Assembly: GCF_000800455.1 (NCBI RefSeq)
Contig: NZ_CP007456.1
Span: 1,860,001 to 1,924,000, forward strand
Direction: 5' to 3'
Length of the DNA: 64,000 bases
From: Bifidobacterium catenulatum PV20-2
GTDB taxonomy: Bacteria; Actinomycetota; Actinomycetes; Actinomycetales; Bifidobacteriaceae
Shown: positions 27,450 to 35,822 of the stretch, piece by piece
Numbering within the stretch: position 1 is the stretch's first letter
Layout of the letters: each line of letters begins with the position of its first letter
The notes under the pieces: generated by a model
What the model was told of the DNA's origin: nothing
The model's database searches: none
What the model saw: only the letters and a program-made list of their open reading frames with translations
Made by a program: the position numbers and the translations under genes

Positions 27450-27815
27450 ATGGCAACGCATGCAGTCACTTCCGAGGATTTCAATCAGATTGTGGAATCC
27501 AATGATCTGGTATTCGTGGATTTTTGGGCGACCTGGTGCGGTCCGTGCCGCGCATTCGGTCCGACGTTCGAAAAGGCGAGCGAAGCGAATCCCGACGTTT
27601 ATTTCGCCAAGGTCGATATCGACCAGAATCCGGATCTCGCTTCCGCGGCCAAGGTGCAGGCCGTGCCGACGTTGATGGTGGTCAAGAACCAGCAGATCGT
27701 GTTCCAGCAGGCCGGTGCGTTGCGTGCGTCGGATCTGGACGATCTGATCGCGCAGGCCAAAGCGTTGGATGTCAACGCGGCCGCTGCCGAAGAGGCTGAG
27801 GCGCAGGCGGAATAG
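27450..27815 (+). CDS. trxA: Thioredoxin
   Basis: A 121-residue thioredoxin with the active site WCGPC near residue 31, the cis-Pro segment VQAVPTLMV, and an Ala/Glu-rich C-terminal tail of about 15 residues beyond the usual end. It is a cytosolic disulfide reductant. ATG 27450 has AAGGAG in front; the longer frame from 27336 was rejected. TATACT at 27375-27380 is a good -10 element. A hairpin with T5 follows. It is divergent from the DUF4916 gene. Confidence 0.95.
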   Translation: MATHAVTSEDFNQIVESNDLVFVDFWATWCGPCRAFGPTFEKASEANPDVYFAKVDIDQNPDLASAAKVQAVPTLMVVKNQQIVFQQAGALRASDLDDLIAQAKALDVNAAAAEEAEAQAE

Positions 27816-27840
27816 GCTGAAAATTACAACGATTTCAAAG

Positions 27841-27875
27841 GTGTCGTTCGATGGTAAACATCAACGGCACTTTTT
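27841..27875 (+). terminator. Terminator after trxA
   Basis: GTGTCGTTCGATG pairs with CATCAACGGCAC with one bulge, followed by TTTTTG, 26 bases past the thioredoxin stop. Confidence 0.75.
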
Positions 27876-27947
27876 GTTTTGCCCGCCTATTGCGTACGCT
27901 TGCTTTGCCCACCTGTTACATATGCGCCCGCTCGGTTTCCATGGCGT

Positions 27948-28061
27948 GAGGTAAACTGGCTCGTTAGATGTGCGCTTTCCGGCGAAGCCTCGTGTGGCAG
28001 CGCACCGCATGCCGAGCATGCGTGAATTCGCCGAGGATCTGAACGCGCGTTTAGGAGCAGA
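27948..28061 (+). promoter_or_regulatory. Promoter and structured leader of the Rpf-like gene
   Basis: TAAACT near 27952 can serve as a -10 box. It leaves a leader of about 100 bases in which GTGCGCT (27970-27976) pairs with AGCGCAC (27999-28005) and CGGCGAA pairs with TTCGCCG. Some actinobacterial muralytic genes are under c-di-AMP riboswitches; I could not match that consensus here. Confidence 0.4.
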
Positions 28062-29060
28062 ATGGCTAACCACAGCAAGCACGCCCAATCGTCTACCTTC
28101 ACCGTGCCGAGCAAGTCCTCGCTGGTGAAGATCGCCGCAACGGTTGCGGCGGTGGGCCTGTTGGCTACCGGCGGCATTGTGTCGCGCAATCTTTACACAT
28201 CCGCGGAGCGGAATACGGCCAATCAGGTCACGGCTTTCTCCGTCACCGATTCCGCGGAGGCGTCCCGTGGCAATGCCCGCGAGCTGCTTAATGGAGACAC
28301 CTCGTACGTCACCGTGAAAATCAACGGCAAGTCACGCGTGGTGCCCGGCGCCAATTTCACCGACGTGAAGTCCGTGCTTGACGCGGGTGATATCACGCTC
28401 GAACCGGAAGACACGGTCTCCCCTTCGCTCACCACCAAGGTCGATGAGAAAACCGTGATCACCATTCAGCGTGCCGGCGCGAGCGTCGAGGTTTCCGACA
28501 CCGCCATCGGCTTCAATGTCGTCAAGAAGGAAACCTCAAGTCTGCCGAAAGGCCAGGAGAAGGTCGAGACGGAAGGCGAAGAGGGCGTGTTGGAAACCAC
28601 GAACCTCGTAACCAAGTCCGGCGACACTGTGGTTTCCTCCAACATGATCAGCTCGTATGTGAAGAAGGCTCCGGTCGACAAGGTTATTCTCGTCGGCACC
28701 GGCTCCACTTCGTCGTCGTCCTCCAGCGCTTCCGCGTCGATCGGCACCACTGTGCCGGCTGGCGAAATGCAGCAGTGGGCTCACGATTATCTGCTGTCGA
28801 ACGGCTACACCGAGGCCGATTTCACCGCCACCGTATACATCATCACTCACGAGTCCGGTTGGAGTGTCACCGCAACGAATCCGAGTTCGGGTGCCTATGG
28901 CCTGCCCCAGGCATTGCCTGGTAGCAAGATGGTGAGCGAGGGTGCCGATTGGGCCACCAATTATCAGACCCAGCTCAAGTGGTTCTGGGGTTATTGCGCG
29001 CAGCGTTACGGTTCCATCCAGGGAGCCTATTCGTACTGGCTCGCCAACCACTGCTACTGA
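28062..29060 (+). CDS. Rpf-like G5-domain transglycosylase
   Basis: A 332-residue exported cell-wall protein. A basic N-terminus and a hydrophobic helix at about residues 23-40 act as signal or anchor. A DUF348-like segment (YVTVKINGKSRVV) comes next, then a G5 domain at about 140-220 with KGQEKVETEGEEGV, then a Ser-rich linker. The C-terminal lysozyme-like domain contains ITHESGWSVTATNPSSGAYG, where the Glu is the expected catalytic acid, and ends with YGSIQGAYSYWLANHCY. The arrangement resembles RpfB-type resuscitation factors. TAGGAGCAG precedes ATG 28062. It should hydrolyse peptidoglycan at the surface. Confidence 0.9.
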   Translation: MANHSKHAQSSTFTVPSKSSLVKIAATVAAVGLLATGGIVSRNLYTSAERNTANQVTAFSVTDSAEASRGNARELLNGDTSYVTVKINGKSRVVPGANFTDVKSVLDAGDITLEPEDTVSPSLTTKVDEKTVITIQRAGASVEVSDTAIGFNVVKKETSSLPKGQEKVETEGEEGVLETTNLVTKSGDTVVSSNMISSYVKKAPVDKVILVGTGSTSSSSSSASASIGTTVPAGEMQQWAHDYLLSNGYTEADFTATVYIITHESGWSVTATNPSSGAYGLPQALPGSKMVSEGADWATNYQTQLKWFWGYCAQRYGSIQGAYSYWLANHCY

Positions 29061-29164
29061 TATGCTTCGTCACGCTAATTTCAGCACGATCGGATGGCAA
29101 TGCTCGTATTGAAATGCTTGCGTTGGCTGGTGATTAATATTCAATTTACTTGATTCAGCGCACA

Positions 29165-29210
29165 TAGTTTGAGCCCGGTAATATTCGAAGATATTACGGG
29201 GCTCAAACTA
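29165..29210. terminator. Bidirectional hairpin between Rpf-like and unknown gene
   Basis: Twenty-base arms at 29165-29184 and 29191-29210 pair with one mismatch around a six-base loop. The position between convergent genes fits a shared terminator. Confidence 0.75.
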
Positions 29211-29247
29211 TATTGTGATTCGAGATATCACCAAGATACTATCGGTT

Positions 29248-29748
29248 TCACAGGGCGTTGTTGGCGCCGATCACCGTAGCTTCCTTGACATCGTCGATCT
29301 TCCTACGCTTGCGGCCGCCATGGCCGGCCTTCGGACCGCGCTTGCCGACGGTGCCGCTACGAACCCCGTTCTTGGCGTCGAAGAGGATCACGCGCTCATC
29401 GCTGTGATATTCGCCTTCCAAGGCGAAGTAGGCGATCTTGTCTGCAGGCACTTCCGGGAAAGCGAAGAACTTCTGCGTTGCAACGAGCAGGTCAAGATTG
29501 CGAGTGGTCACGGAAGCCGGACGATCAGCGTTCGGATCGTTGAACCGAACCGCGAAATCGTCGTTCTCGTCGCACACCTGGATTGCGAACTTGCCACGCT
29601 CGTAATTCACCAGCAGCTTGACGAATTCCGGACGACCGAGTACTTCGGAAACACCCTTGGAAAAACGAACGGATTCAAGCATGACCGTCATGGTCAACTT
29701 GCCGCCCGTTCTTTCGCCAACTTCTTTGAAACCATCAAGAACGGACAT
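29248..29748 (-). CDS. Conserved-looking protein of unknown function
   Basis: A 166-residue protein that I do not recognise. The first 120 residues look folded, with alternating hydrophobic beta strands. The tail is strongly basic with KRGPKAGHGGRKRRKID, which resembles a nucleic-acid-binding AT-hook-like segment. AAAGGA lies correctly before ATG 29748. It is monocistronic, convergent with the Rpf-like gene, and its upstream region leads into the broken exopolysaccharide genes. A DNA- or RNA-binding role is only a guess from the tail. Confidence 0.7.
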   Translation of the reverse strand: MSVLDGFKEVGERTGGKLTMTVMLESVRFSKGVSEVLGRPEFVKLLVNYERGKFAIQVCDENDDFAVRFNDPNADRPASVTTRNLDLLVATQKFFAFPEVPADKIAYFALEGEYHSDERVILFDAKNGVRSGTVGKRGPKAGHGGRKRRKIDDVKEATVIGANNAL

Positions 29749-29989
29749 GTAAATCCTTTCCTTATTGTAAATAACTACGTGAAATACTGTACCTCATTGC
29801 CGGCAATAAAACGAATCGAATCTTAGGGAATATATATCCGTATCTTCAAAAACACAACATGATACGGAAAAACATAATGAAGCCATCTCACGCAACCACT
29901 TTTATAATCATTTTCTTCTTTAAAATGTTTTCCCAGCAACGATCTTCATTGCAATTCCACCATCTCTTGGTGCTTTTTGCACTCCAATT

Positions 29990-30416
29990 GAAATGGAGCA
30001 TACGCTACACGGTTACAGCATCGCAAACGCAATCAAAGAAGATGATACCCCGTCGCAAAGCAGGATTTCGACATTGCTAACAGCGTGGCGGAATCCTTGA
30101 GCAATGTGGTGGAAAAGTCGCTAAACGCTTCCAGCAAAGAGTAGCCGGTAAAGCTTTTCCATGGTGCAGCGCACCGCGGAGCCCGTAGCCCCCAGCTCTC
30201 TGAAGGCAACATTGTACCTGGCTGTGACGTGACTATGAAGCGCGATCTGAAGGAAATCGCCGTTCAGCTCGATAACCTCAACGTTCCGGTGATGGGCTTC
30301 GTGTTCAACTTCGCGAAGGAACGCAAGGTCTCCGCGAACGGCAACTACTATTACTATTACGACGAGGGCGGCAAGAAGAGCCAAAGGAGCCGAAAGAAGA
30401 GCAAGCACAAAAACTG
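29990..30416 (+). pseudogene. Remnant of Wzz / BY-kinase exopolysaccharide gene
   Basis: Fragments in different frames match one chimeric chain-length/tyrosine autokinase protein. WSIRYTVTAS looks like the end of the first Wzz membrane span. IANSVAESLSNVVEKS is a typical Wzz periplasmic segment and ends in TAG at about 30144. Further on, LDNLNVPVMGFVFNFAKE is the kinase C-terminal strand, followed by the Tyr cluster NGNYYYYYDEGGKK. The Walker motifs are missing, so a large internal deletion has removed the kinase. It lies upstream of, and convergent with, the priming glycosyltransferase, which fits an eroded EPS locus. About 240 bases before it (29749-29989) hold nothing recognisable. Confidence 0.75.
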
Positions 30417-30437
30417 ACTTAATCTCAGCAAAATAAT

Positions 30438-30472
30438 CGCCTCCCTTTCTACTAGAAAGGGAGGCGTTTTTT
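30438..30472 (+). terminator. Strong terminator between EPS remnant and glycosyltransferase
   Basis: CGCCTCCCTTTCT (30438-30450) pairs perfectly with AGAAAGGGAGGCG (30454-30466), followed by T6. It is 22 bases past the end of the remnant and near the stop of the convergent glycosyltransferase. Confidence 0.88.
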
Positions 30473-30498
30473 CGAGTTTATGCAACGCAATGCGCAGC

Positions 30499-32160
30499 TT
30501 AGTAGGAACCGGTACCGCGGAAGACTACGAGCACGGTCTTCGCAAGAATCGCGAGATCTCCAGCGATGGACCAATTCTCGATGTACGAAACGTCCAAATA
30601 CTCGCTCTGCTCCTGCGAAAGATCCGAACGACCGGAAACCTGCCACGGACCAGTAATGCCGGGCTTCACCAGCAAACGCGTGGAATACAGGGAGCCATAG
30701 CGGGCAACCTCGTCAGGCAACGCCGGACGCGGCCCAACCAAAGACATATCGCCTCTCAACACATTAAAGAACTGAGGGAACTCATCCAACGAAGTCTTAC
30801 GAATAAAATGGCCAATCTTCGTAATACGTGGATCATCCTTCATTTTGAAGATAAAGCGATCGCTCTGGCCATTCTCTTCCGCAAGCTTCTTCTTCAACTC
30901 TTCTGCATTGGTAACCATGGAACGGAACTTGTACATGGTGAACGGCTTACCATGTAACCCGACGCGCTGCTGAGAGAAAAACACCGGGCCACCATCATCG
31001 AGCTTGATGGCAATAGCCACACCAAGCATAATCGGCGAAGAAATCAACAACGCACAAGCCGAACCTATGATGTCAACGACACGCTTCACCACAGCAGTAA
31101 CAGTAGTGTATTGCGGCAGACTCGCCAACAACACTGGCTGCTCAGCAGTATTACGCAAATACAAGCGGTGCCCGCTCACATCAGCCAAAGACACAGCCAA
31201 GGCAAGCTCCATGCCCAAAGATTCCACTGCAAGAGAGATACCATGCAGCATTTCGGAATCACGAGACAGTACGTCGGCAACGTACACTTCTTGAGCGCAA
31301 AGGCTTTCGCACGTGCGGGGAAACGCGGAATTAAACGGAATCACCTTCAGCATGTCGGCACCCTCAATGGTGGGATCCGGCTCGAACGAAGTGACCACAT
31401 ACGCATCTTTCTTGCTGCCGTCAGCTTCGATCGGGCATACTGCGACCGGCGAATACCCCCAATTGGAATAATCCTGCATGGTACGCAACGCACGGTTAAT
31501 ACCGTCGGAAGAACCAATCACCACGGTCTTATACTTGCAAGAACCTTTTTTGCGGCTGCGATGCAACCACTGACGCATCTGCCAACGGGCAACCACTTCC
31601 AGAAAGAACGCGATAATCGGGGCAATGATAAGTGCCGTTCGTGGAAGCGCAAGTTTGAAAATAAACGCAACCGAGCAATACGTGATAATAGTGAGCAGCG
31701 AAGCGTTGATGATCTTCGCGTACAGCTCATAGCCTTCCGCCATCACATGCCTATGGTATGCACCGACGATCGTGAGGCTCAATACCCAAATGGCACTGAA
31801 GCAAACAAGAAATAGCCAAAATGGCATGACGCCACCGATGGCTTCATATGCAGAATTGTTTGCCCACAGACTGAACGCGAGAGAAACCAGCATGACGGCA
31901 AGGTCGACCATTACCAGACAGGCAACGAACGAATACCTCCACCCCGGAACGACCTGCTTCTTGGCCCTCTTGCGGCTACGCCCGTCCCCATCAACGGGAA
32001 ACGGCGTGTTCGAGAATGTCATCGGTTCAAACTGCGAAACGTTTTGAGCTTGATCCTGAACATGCGCCCGCTGCTTATGCCATGCGTTGGAGGAAACAAT
32101 ATGTATTTCCTCCGTCTTTGGCGTTGAATCCGAATCGCAGGAGTTCCCTCGCATGTCCAA
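30499..32160 (-). CDS. Undecaprenyl-phosphate sugar-1-phosphate transferase
   Basis: A 553-residue polyprenyl glycosylphosphotransferase that attaches the first sugar phosphate to undecaprenyl phosphate in exopolysaccharide synthesis. The N-terminal half has four or five membrane spans and a Rossmann-like section (TVVIGSSDGINRAL). The C-terminal catalytic domain starts at KRVVDIIGS, with FFSQQRVGLHGKPFTMYKFR, RKTSLDEFPQ and LRGDMSLVGPRPALPDE. AAGGGATTGGAC lies before ATG 32160. A G9 run sits 52 bases upstream. No further EPS genes are adjacent, so the locus appears split or decayed. Confidence 0.93.
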   Translation of the reverse strand: MDMRGNSCDSDSTPKTEEIHIVSSNAWHKQRAHVQDQAQNVSQFEPMTFSNTPFPVDGDGRSRKRAKKQVVPGWRYSFVACLVMVDLAVMLVSLAFSLWANNSAYEAIGGVMPFWLFLVCFSAIWVLSLTIVGAYHRHVMAEGYELYAKIINASLLTIITYCSVAFIFKLALPRTALIIAPIIAFFLEVVARWQMRQWLHRSRKKGSCKYKTVVIGSSDGINRALRTMQDYSNWGYSPVAVCPIEADGSKKDAYVVTSFEPDPTIEGADMLKVIPFNSAFPRTCESLCAQEVYVADVLSRDSEMLHGISLAVESLGMELALAVSLADVSGHRLYLRNTAEQPVLLASLPQYTTVTAVVKRVVDIIGSACALLISSPIMLGVAIAIKLDDGGPVFFSQQRVGLHGKPFTMYKFRSMVTNAEELKKKLAEENGQSDRFIFKMKDDPRITKIGHFIRKTSLDEFPQFFNVLRGDMSLVGPRPALPDEVARYGSLYSTRLLVKPGITGPWQVSGRSDLSQEQSEYLDVSYIENWSIAGDLAILAKTVLVVFRGTGSY

Positions 32161-32211
32161 TCCCTTCAGTCTAGCTCTTACACTCTATCCTTCTAGGGCA
32201 GACTACACCCA

Positions 32212-32220
32212 CCCCCCCCC
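32212..32220 (-). repeat. G9 tract upstream of the priming glycosyltransferase
   Basis: Nine C on the plus strand (nine G on the coding strand) lie 52 bases before ATG 32160, upstream of possible -10 boxes TAGAGT and TAGACT. Length change here could alter promoter strength or spacing. Confidence 0.85.
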
Positions 32221-32280
32221 GAGTAACATCCACCACCCTAGAATGGCATAGAAGGGTGATGGATGTCAGTACTCCCAGAA

Positions 32281-35055
32281 TCAGCTGCGAAGGAGGATTT
32301 CTTCCAAGGCGCTGATTACCGAATCGGGCATGCCGGAGGTGACGAACAGCTCGTTACTGAAACGGGGCGCGGTATCGAAGGTGCGCAGAGCACCAAGTGC
32401 GCGCACTCCTTGCTCACGAATCGCCTGCATCGCATGCTCTTTGGAAATGTACGGCATTTGCGCGTGCAAGAGCACGTCGAGCGCGTCCTGCTCGACTGGG
32501 TTCTCAGCAATCTGCAATCCATTCGCAATCGTAACGTTCAAGCATGCAGTAGACGGCACGCCGCGCACAACGACCGACAGACTCAACGTCTGCTGATCAT
32601 ATGTAATTTCTGCAGTATTGCAAGCTTTACCGCCAATTTCGATACGAACGTTCTGCGTGTCTGGCTGCGCAACTCCACGGAACACAATCTCCCAGTTACG
32701 CTGTGCCGGAATGGCATCAGCACAGCCTTCCACCGGACTGATGGCGAACTGCGTGGCATTGTCCGTATTCTTCCAGTCGAAGCTCATGCGCGTATCGGCA
32801 ACATGAGTTTGGCCATCGCAAGACTCGGCAGATGCAGAGCCGGAAGCAGCAGAAGCCACAGAGCCGTCATCTTCCTTGAGTGTGAACGAACCGTTCGCAC
32901 CGGGGAACACCAGCACCTGCAGGGACTCCGGATTGCCCAGATCATTCACCTTATTGCCCTCGCCAAGCCGCTGCAACGGCACGATACCGCCAGCCTTGGC
33001 AAACACCGGCATACGGTCGATCGCACGCCACACTTCCAAACGACGCCCGGACTTCCCTGCCGAAACGTAACGGCGACCATCGAAGAAGTCATACCATTCA
33101 CCTTGAGGCAGCCATGCTTCCGTGCTACCAAGCTGTGCAGAATCGTCATTGTCAGAAACAATTGGTGCAACCAGCAGCTCAGTGCCGAAACGGAATTCAT
33201 CCGGCACCTCGTACGCCTGCGGATTGTTCGGATCCGCCCAATACATCGGCTCCACCAATGGCATGCCCTCGAACGCGGCGCGATAGTTCATGGTGTACAG
33301 GTACGGCAGCATCATATGGCGCAGTCGCAGCGAACCCACCATGGAATCGCGCACTTCCGCGGAGAAGTTCCACGGCTCCTTGCCCATGAACTGCGAATTG
33401 CTGGAATGCAGACGATTGATCGGGCTGAACGTGCCAAGCTGGTACCAACGGGCTTCCAGATGTTCGTTACGATAGCCACACATGTGACCGCCAATATCGT
33501 GACTCCACCATCCGTAGCCGATATTCGACGCGGTAGCAGTAAAATACGGCTGGAACTGCAAGGATTCCCACGTAACAATGGTGTCTCCCGAGAAGCCAAC
33601 CGGATAGCGGTGCGAACCCGGGCCAGCATACCGCGAGAAGGTGAGCGGCCAACGATTGTTGCGTTCCATACCACTCACGTTACGTTCGGATTGCTCAACA
33701 TGCATTTCATGCTCATCGCGAGCGCCCGGCTCGGCGCACTTTTCGCATCCGCAGCTCTCCCCTGCGTTGCGTTCGGAAGAAGTCGCGTAGCGCCCGGAAT
33801 CCAGGTAGTGCAAGTGGTTGAGCACCCACAGCGGGTCGAGTCCCGGCTGACGGGTCACACCGCCCTGCTGCCAGTCGAGCCACCAGAAGTCAACGCCTTC
33901 GGCTTCCATGCGGTGATGCATGTCGAAGTAAGCACTTACGAAATCCGGATTCGTCAGGTCGAATTCCACCGCCTCTTCGGTTGCGGGATCGATGCCGACA
34001 CGTTTGGCCACCGCCTCATAGTCGTCTTCGAACGCGCGCACGCCGTCTCGCGGATGCACGTTCAACGTGGCTTTCAAGCCACGCTCGTGCAAGTCGCGCA
34101 AGAACGCCTCATGATCGGGAAACAGCTGCTTATCCCACGAATAGCCGGTCCAACCGGAACCGTATTTCGGATCGACATCGTCCACACGGTGCCAGTCCAT
34201 GTCAATCACGGATGTGGTGAACGGAATGCCTTCGCGCTTGAACCGGTCCATGAGCTGCAGGTATTCGTCTTGCGTGTAGCGGTAGTAGCGGCTCCACCAA
34301 TTACCGAGTGCGAAGCGCGGCAGCAGAGGCGTTGGTCCGGCCAGCTTGTAGAAGTCTTGCACTGCTTCGGTGTAGCGGCGGCCGTAGCCAAAGAAGTAGA
34401 AGTCGGTTTCCGCGTGATCGCGTGGCATAACCCATGCACCAAGCGGATTCGGTTTGCCGTTCACTTCATGCGCTTCCACGATCACGTTTGCGGCGGAATC
34501 GTCGAGTACCGCCCAACCGTCTCGCGAAATCACACCATCGTCCAGAGGAATTTCGCCGTTCGCCTCGTCGAGCGTGCGCGCGGTGCCTTTGAGATTATGC
34601 TTCGGCTCGTCGCCGTAATGCCACGTATTGAACTGGGTGTCGGCCACGCCCTTGACGACCACGCTCAAGCCTTCTTTGCTGAACGGCTTGCCATCGTACG
34701 TCACATACAGCGCGGGGGTGTCCACAATGAGCAGTCCGTCGCGATGCGTCACCGTGAATTGCGGGTCGGCGCCAAAATCGCGGTTGACCACCATCTGCGT
34801 GAGATTGTCTTCAAATTCGCCGGAATCTGACCATTCGAAACGGATCAGCGATTCCGTTAGAATGCCAATCCTCCAATGCTCTCCCTGCAGGATCGACGCT
34901 TCTCGCATATTCGGCCGCGCCTTGCGCACATACCTCACAAACGGCCCATCCGTTGCGTTCGCAACGTCGTTCGTGTTGTTCGTGTTGTTCACCGCGTCAT
35001 TCACCGAATCCGCCGCACCCGTTGCGCCACTTGTCATATTATCTTTCATATTCAC
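32281..35055 (-). CDS. GH31 alpha-glycosidase
   Basis: A 924-residue GH31 enzyme. The first 36 residues are a low-complexity Asn/Asp-rich head. An N-terminal beta domain is followed by the barrel: FALGNWWSRYYRY, DMDWHRVDDV, the nucleophile Asp394 in WWLDWQQGG and the acid/base Asp491 in VGFSGDT. A Cys-containing insert at about 434-462 (CGCEKC) sits in the barrel and is unusual. The C-terminal beta domains hold RFGTELLVAPIV. It hydrolyses alpha-glucosides or alpha-xylosides; DWQQ in place of the common D-G/M-NE pattern leaves specificity open. It has no signal peptide and so is cytoplasmic. It is monocistronic; the 225 bases upstream carry short GTCTGCACA/TGTGCAGAC inverted repeats (35165-35173, 35202-35210). 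Confidence 0.93.
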   Translation of the reverse strand: MNMKDNMTSGATGAADSVNDAVNNTNNTNDVANATDGPFVRYVRKARPNMREASILQGEHWRIGILTESLIRFEWSDSGEFEDNLTQMVVNRDFGADPQFTVTHRDGLLIVDTPALYVTYDGKPFSKEGLSVVVKGVADTQFNTWHYGDEPKHNLKGTARTLDEANGEIPLDDGVISRDGWAVLDDSAANVIVEAHEVNGKPNPLGAWVMPRDHAETDFYFFGYGRRYTEAVQDFYKLAGPTPLLPRFALGNWWSRYYRYTQDEYLQLMDRFKREGIPFTTSVIDMDWHRVDDVDPKYGSGWTGYSWDKQLFPDHEAFLRDLHERGLKATLNVHPRDGVRAFEDDYEAVAKRVGIDPATEEAVEFDLTNPDFVSAYFDMHHRMEAEGVDFWWLDWQQGGVTRQPGLDPLWVLNHLHYLDSGRYATSSERNAGESCGCEKCAEPGARDEHEMHVEQSERNVSGMERNNRWPLTFSRYAGPGSHRYPVGFSGDTIVTWESLQFQPYFTATASNIGYGWWSHDIGGHMCGYRNEHLEARWYQLGTFSPINRLHSSNSQFMGKEPWNFSAEVRDSMVGSLRLRHMMLPYLYTMNYRAAFEGMPLVEPMYWADPNNPQAYEVPDEFRFGTELLVAPIVSDNDDSAQLGSTEAWLPQGEWYDFFDGRRYVSAGKSGRRLEVWRAIDRMPVFAKAGGIVPLQRLGEGNKVNDLGNPESLQVLVFPGANGSFTLKEDDGSVASAASGSASAESCDGQTHVADTRMSFDWKNTDNATQFAISPVEGCADAIPAQRNWEIVFRGVAQPDTQNVRIEIGGKACNTAEITYDQQTLSLSVVVRGVPSTACLNVTIANGLQIAENPVEQDALDVLLHAQMPYISKEHAMQAIREQGVRALGALRTFDTAPRFSNELFVTSGMPDSVISALEEILLRS

Positions 35056-35288
35056 CTCTTACGCCCTGTCATAATAGCGTGCCCTCATAAGGGACCCGCG
35101 CGCAATATTTCCGCCACAGGCGATACGTATTCTTAACCTCATATCCCACCCCACGTAGCCTGCCGTCTGCACAACCCGAGTTTTACGGCCATTTCGGGAC
35201 CTGTGCAGACAGAAACAAACGTTGTGCAGGCACAAGACAGCACCTCCAATCACTGAACCTGAGTTCAGTCCAGCAATCAGGTTATGGT

Positions 35289-35771
35289 TCAGTTCGGCGT
35301 TGGCACTTGTTTCTGCATACTTTCCCGCACAATGGGATTAGCGGCATAATATTCTTGAATTGTCTTTTTGCTGATAATCGTGCTGCATGGAGCGGAAGGC
35401 GGCAAATCACCGCGCGCGATTTTCCAAGGGCTCTCAGCGTGCGTCCTTATGCTTAGCTCATTTCCCGTACGAGACGACAGCACCGCGCACACTGCATCTA
35501 TGGTTTGCTTTTCTTCTTCAGAAAGCGTCTTTTCACAGTCGTTCACAGGAAGCTCGCCTTCACGGATAAGGAATTTTCCCCTGTGCTGCGCATACAGTTC
35601 ACGACATACAGGGCCGCCACGCCATGCTTGGAAATCTTCGTCAAAAAGAGGATGTCCACGACGAGCCAAAGATTCCGCCTGCGAATAGAACGCGAGCTTT
35701 TGTAATTTCATAGTGGTCATTGCTCCACAGCGTTTAAGAATGTACGCCGCGACATCCACCACAGTTGCCAT
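35289..35771 (-). CDS. Panacea-domain (SocA-like/DUF4065) protein, candidate antitoxin
   Basis: A 160-residue protein with the Panacea/DUF4065 core: VAAYILKR, TMKLQKLAFYSQAESLARRGHPLFDEDFQAWRGGPV and a helical C-terminal part. Panacea domains act as antitoxins against several toxin folds, including small alarmone synthetases (established for the family). It is divergent from the RelA/SpoT-domain gene with 51 bases between the start codons. GGAGG lies well placed before ATG 35771. The pairing with the neighbour is inferred. Confidence 0.82.
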   Translation of the reverse strand: MATVVDVAAYILKRCGAMTTMKLQKLAFYSQAESLARRGHPLFDEDFQAWRGGPVCRELYAQHRGKFLIREGELPVNDCEKTLSEEEKQTIDAVCAVLSSRTGNELSIRTHAESPWKIARGDLPPSAPCSTIISKKTIQEYYAANPIVRESMQKQVPTPN

Positions 35772-35822
35772 GTCAATCCTCCCTTCATATATATGAAATC
35801 TGAAATCAGTCTAGTATAGTGG

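Noticed and set aside
27948..28061. c-di-AMP riboswitch ahead of the Rpf-like gene
   Set aside because: Only simple stems could be paired; the conserved ydaO core was not found by eye.
32263..34830. 855-codon open frame on the plus strand
   Set aside because: It is fully antisense to the GH31 gene, which has all catalytic motifs; the antisense frame has no domain and arises from codon bias.
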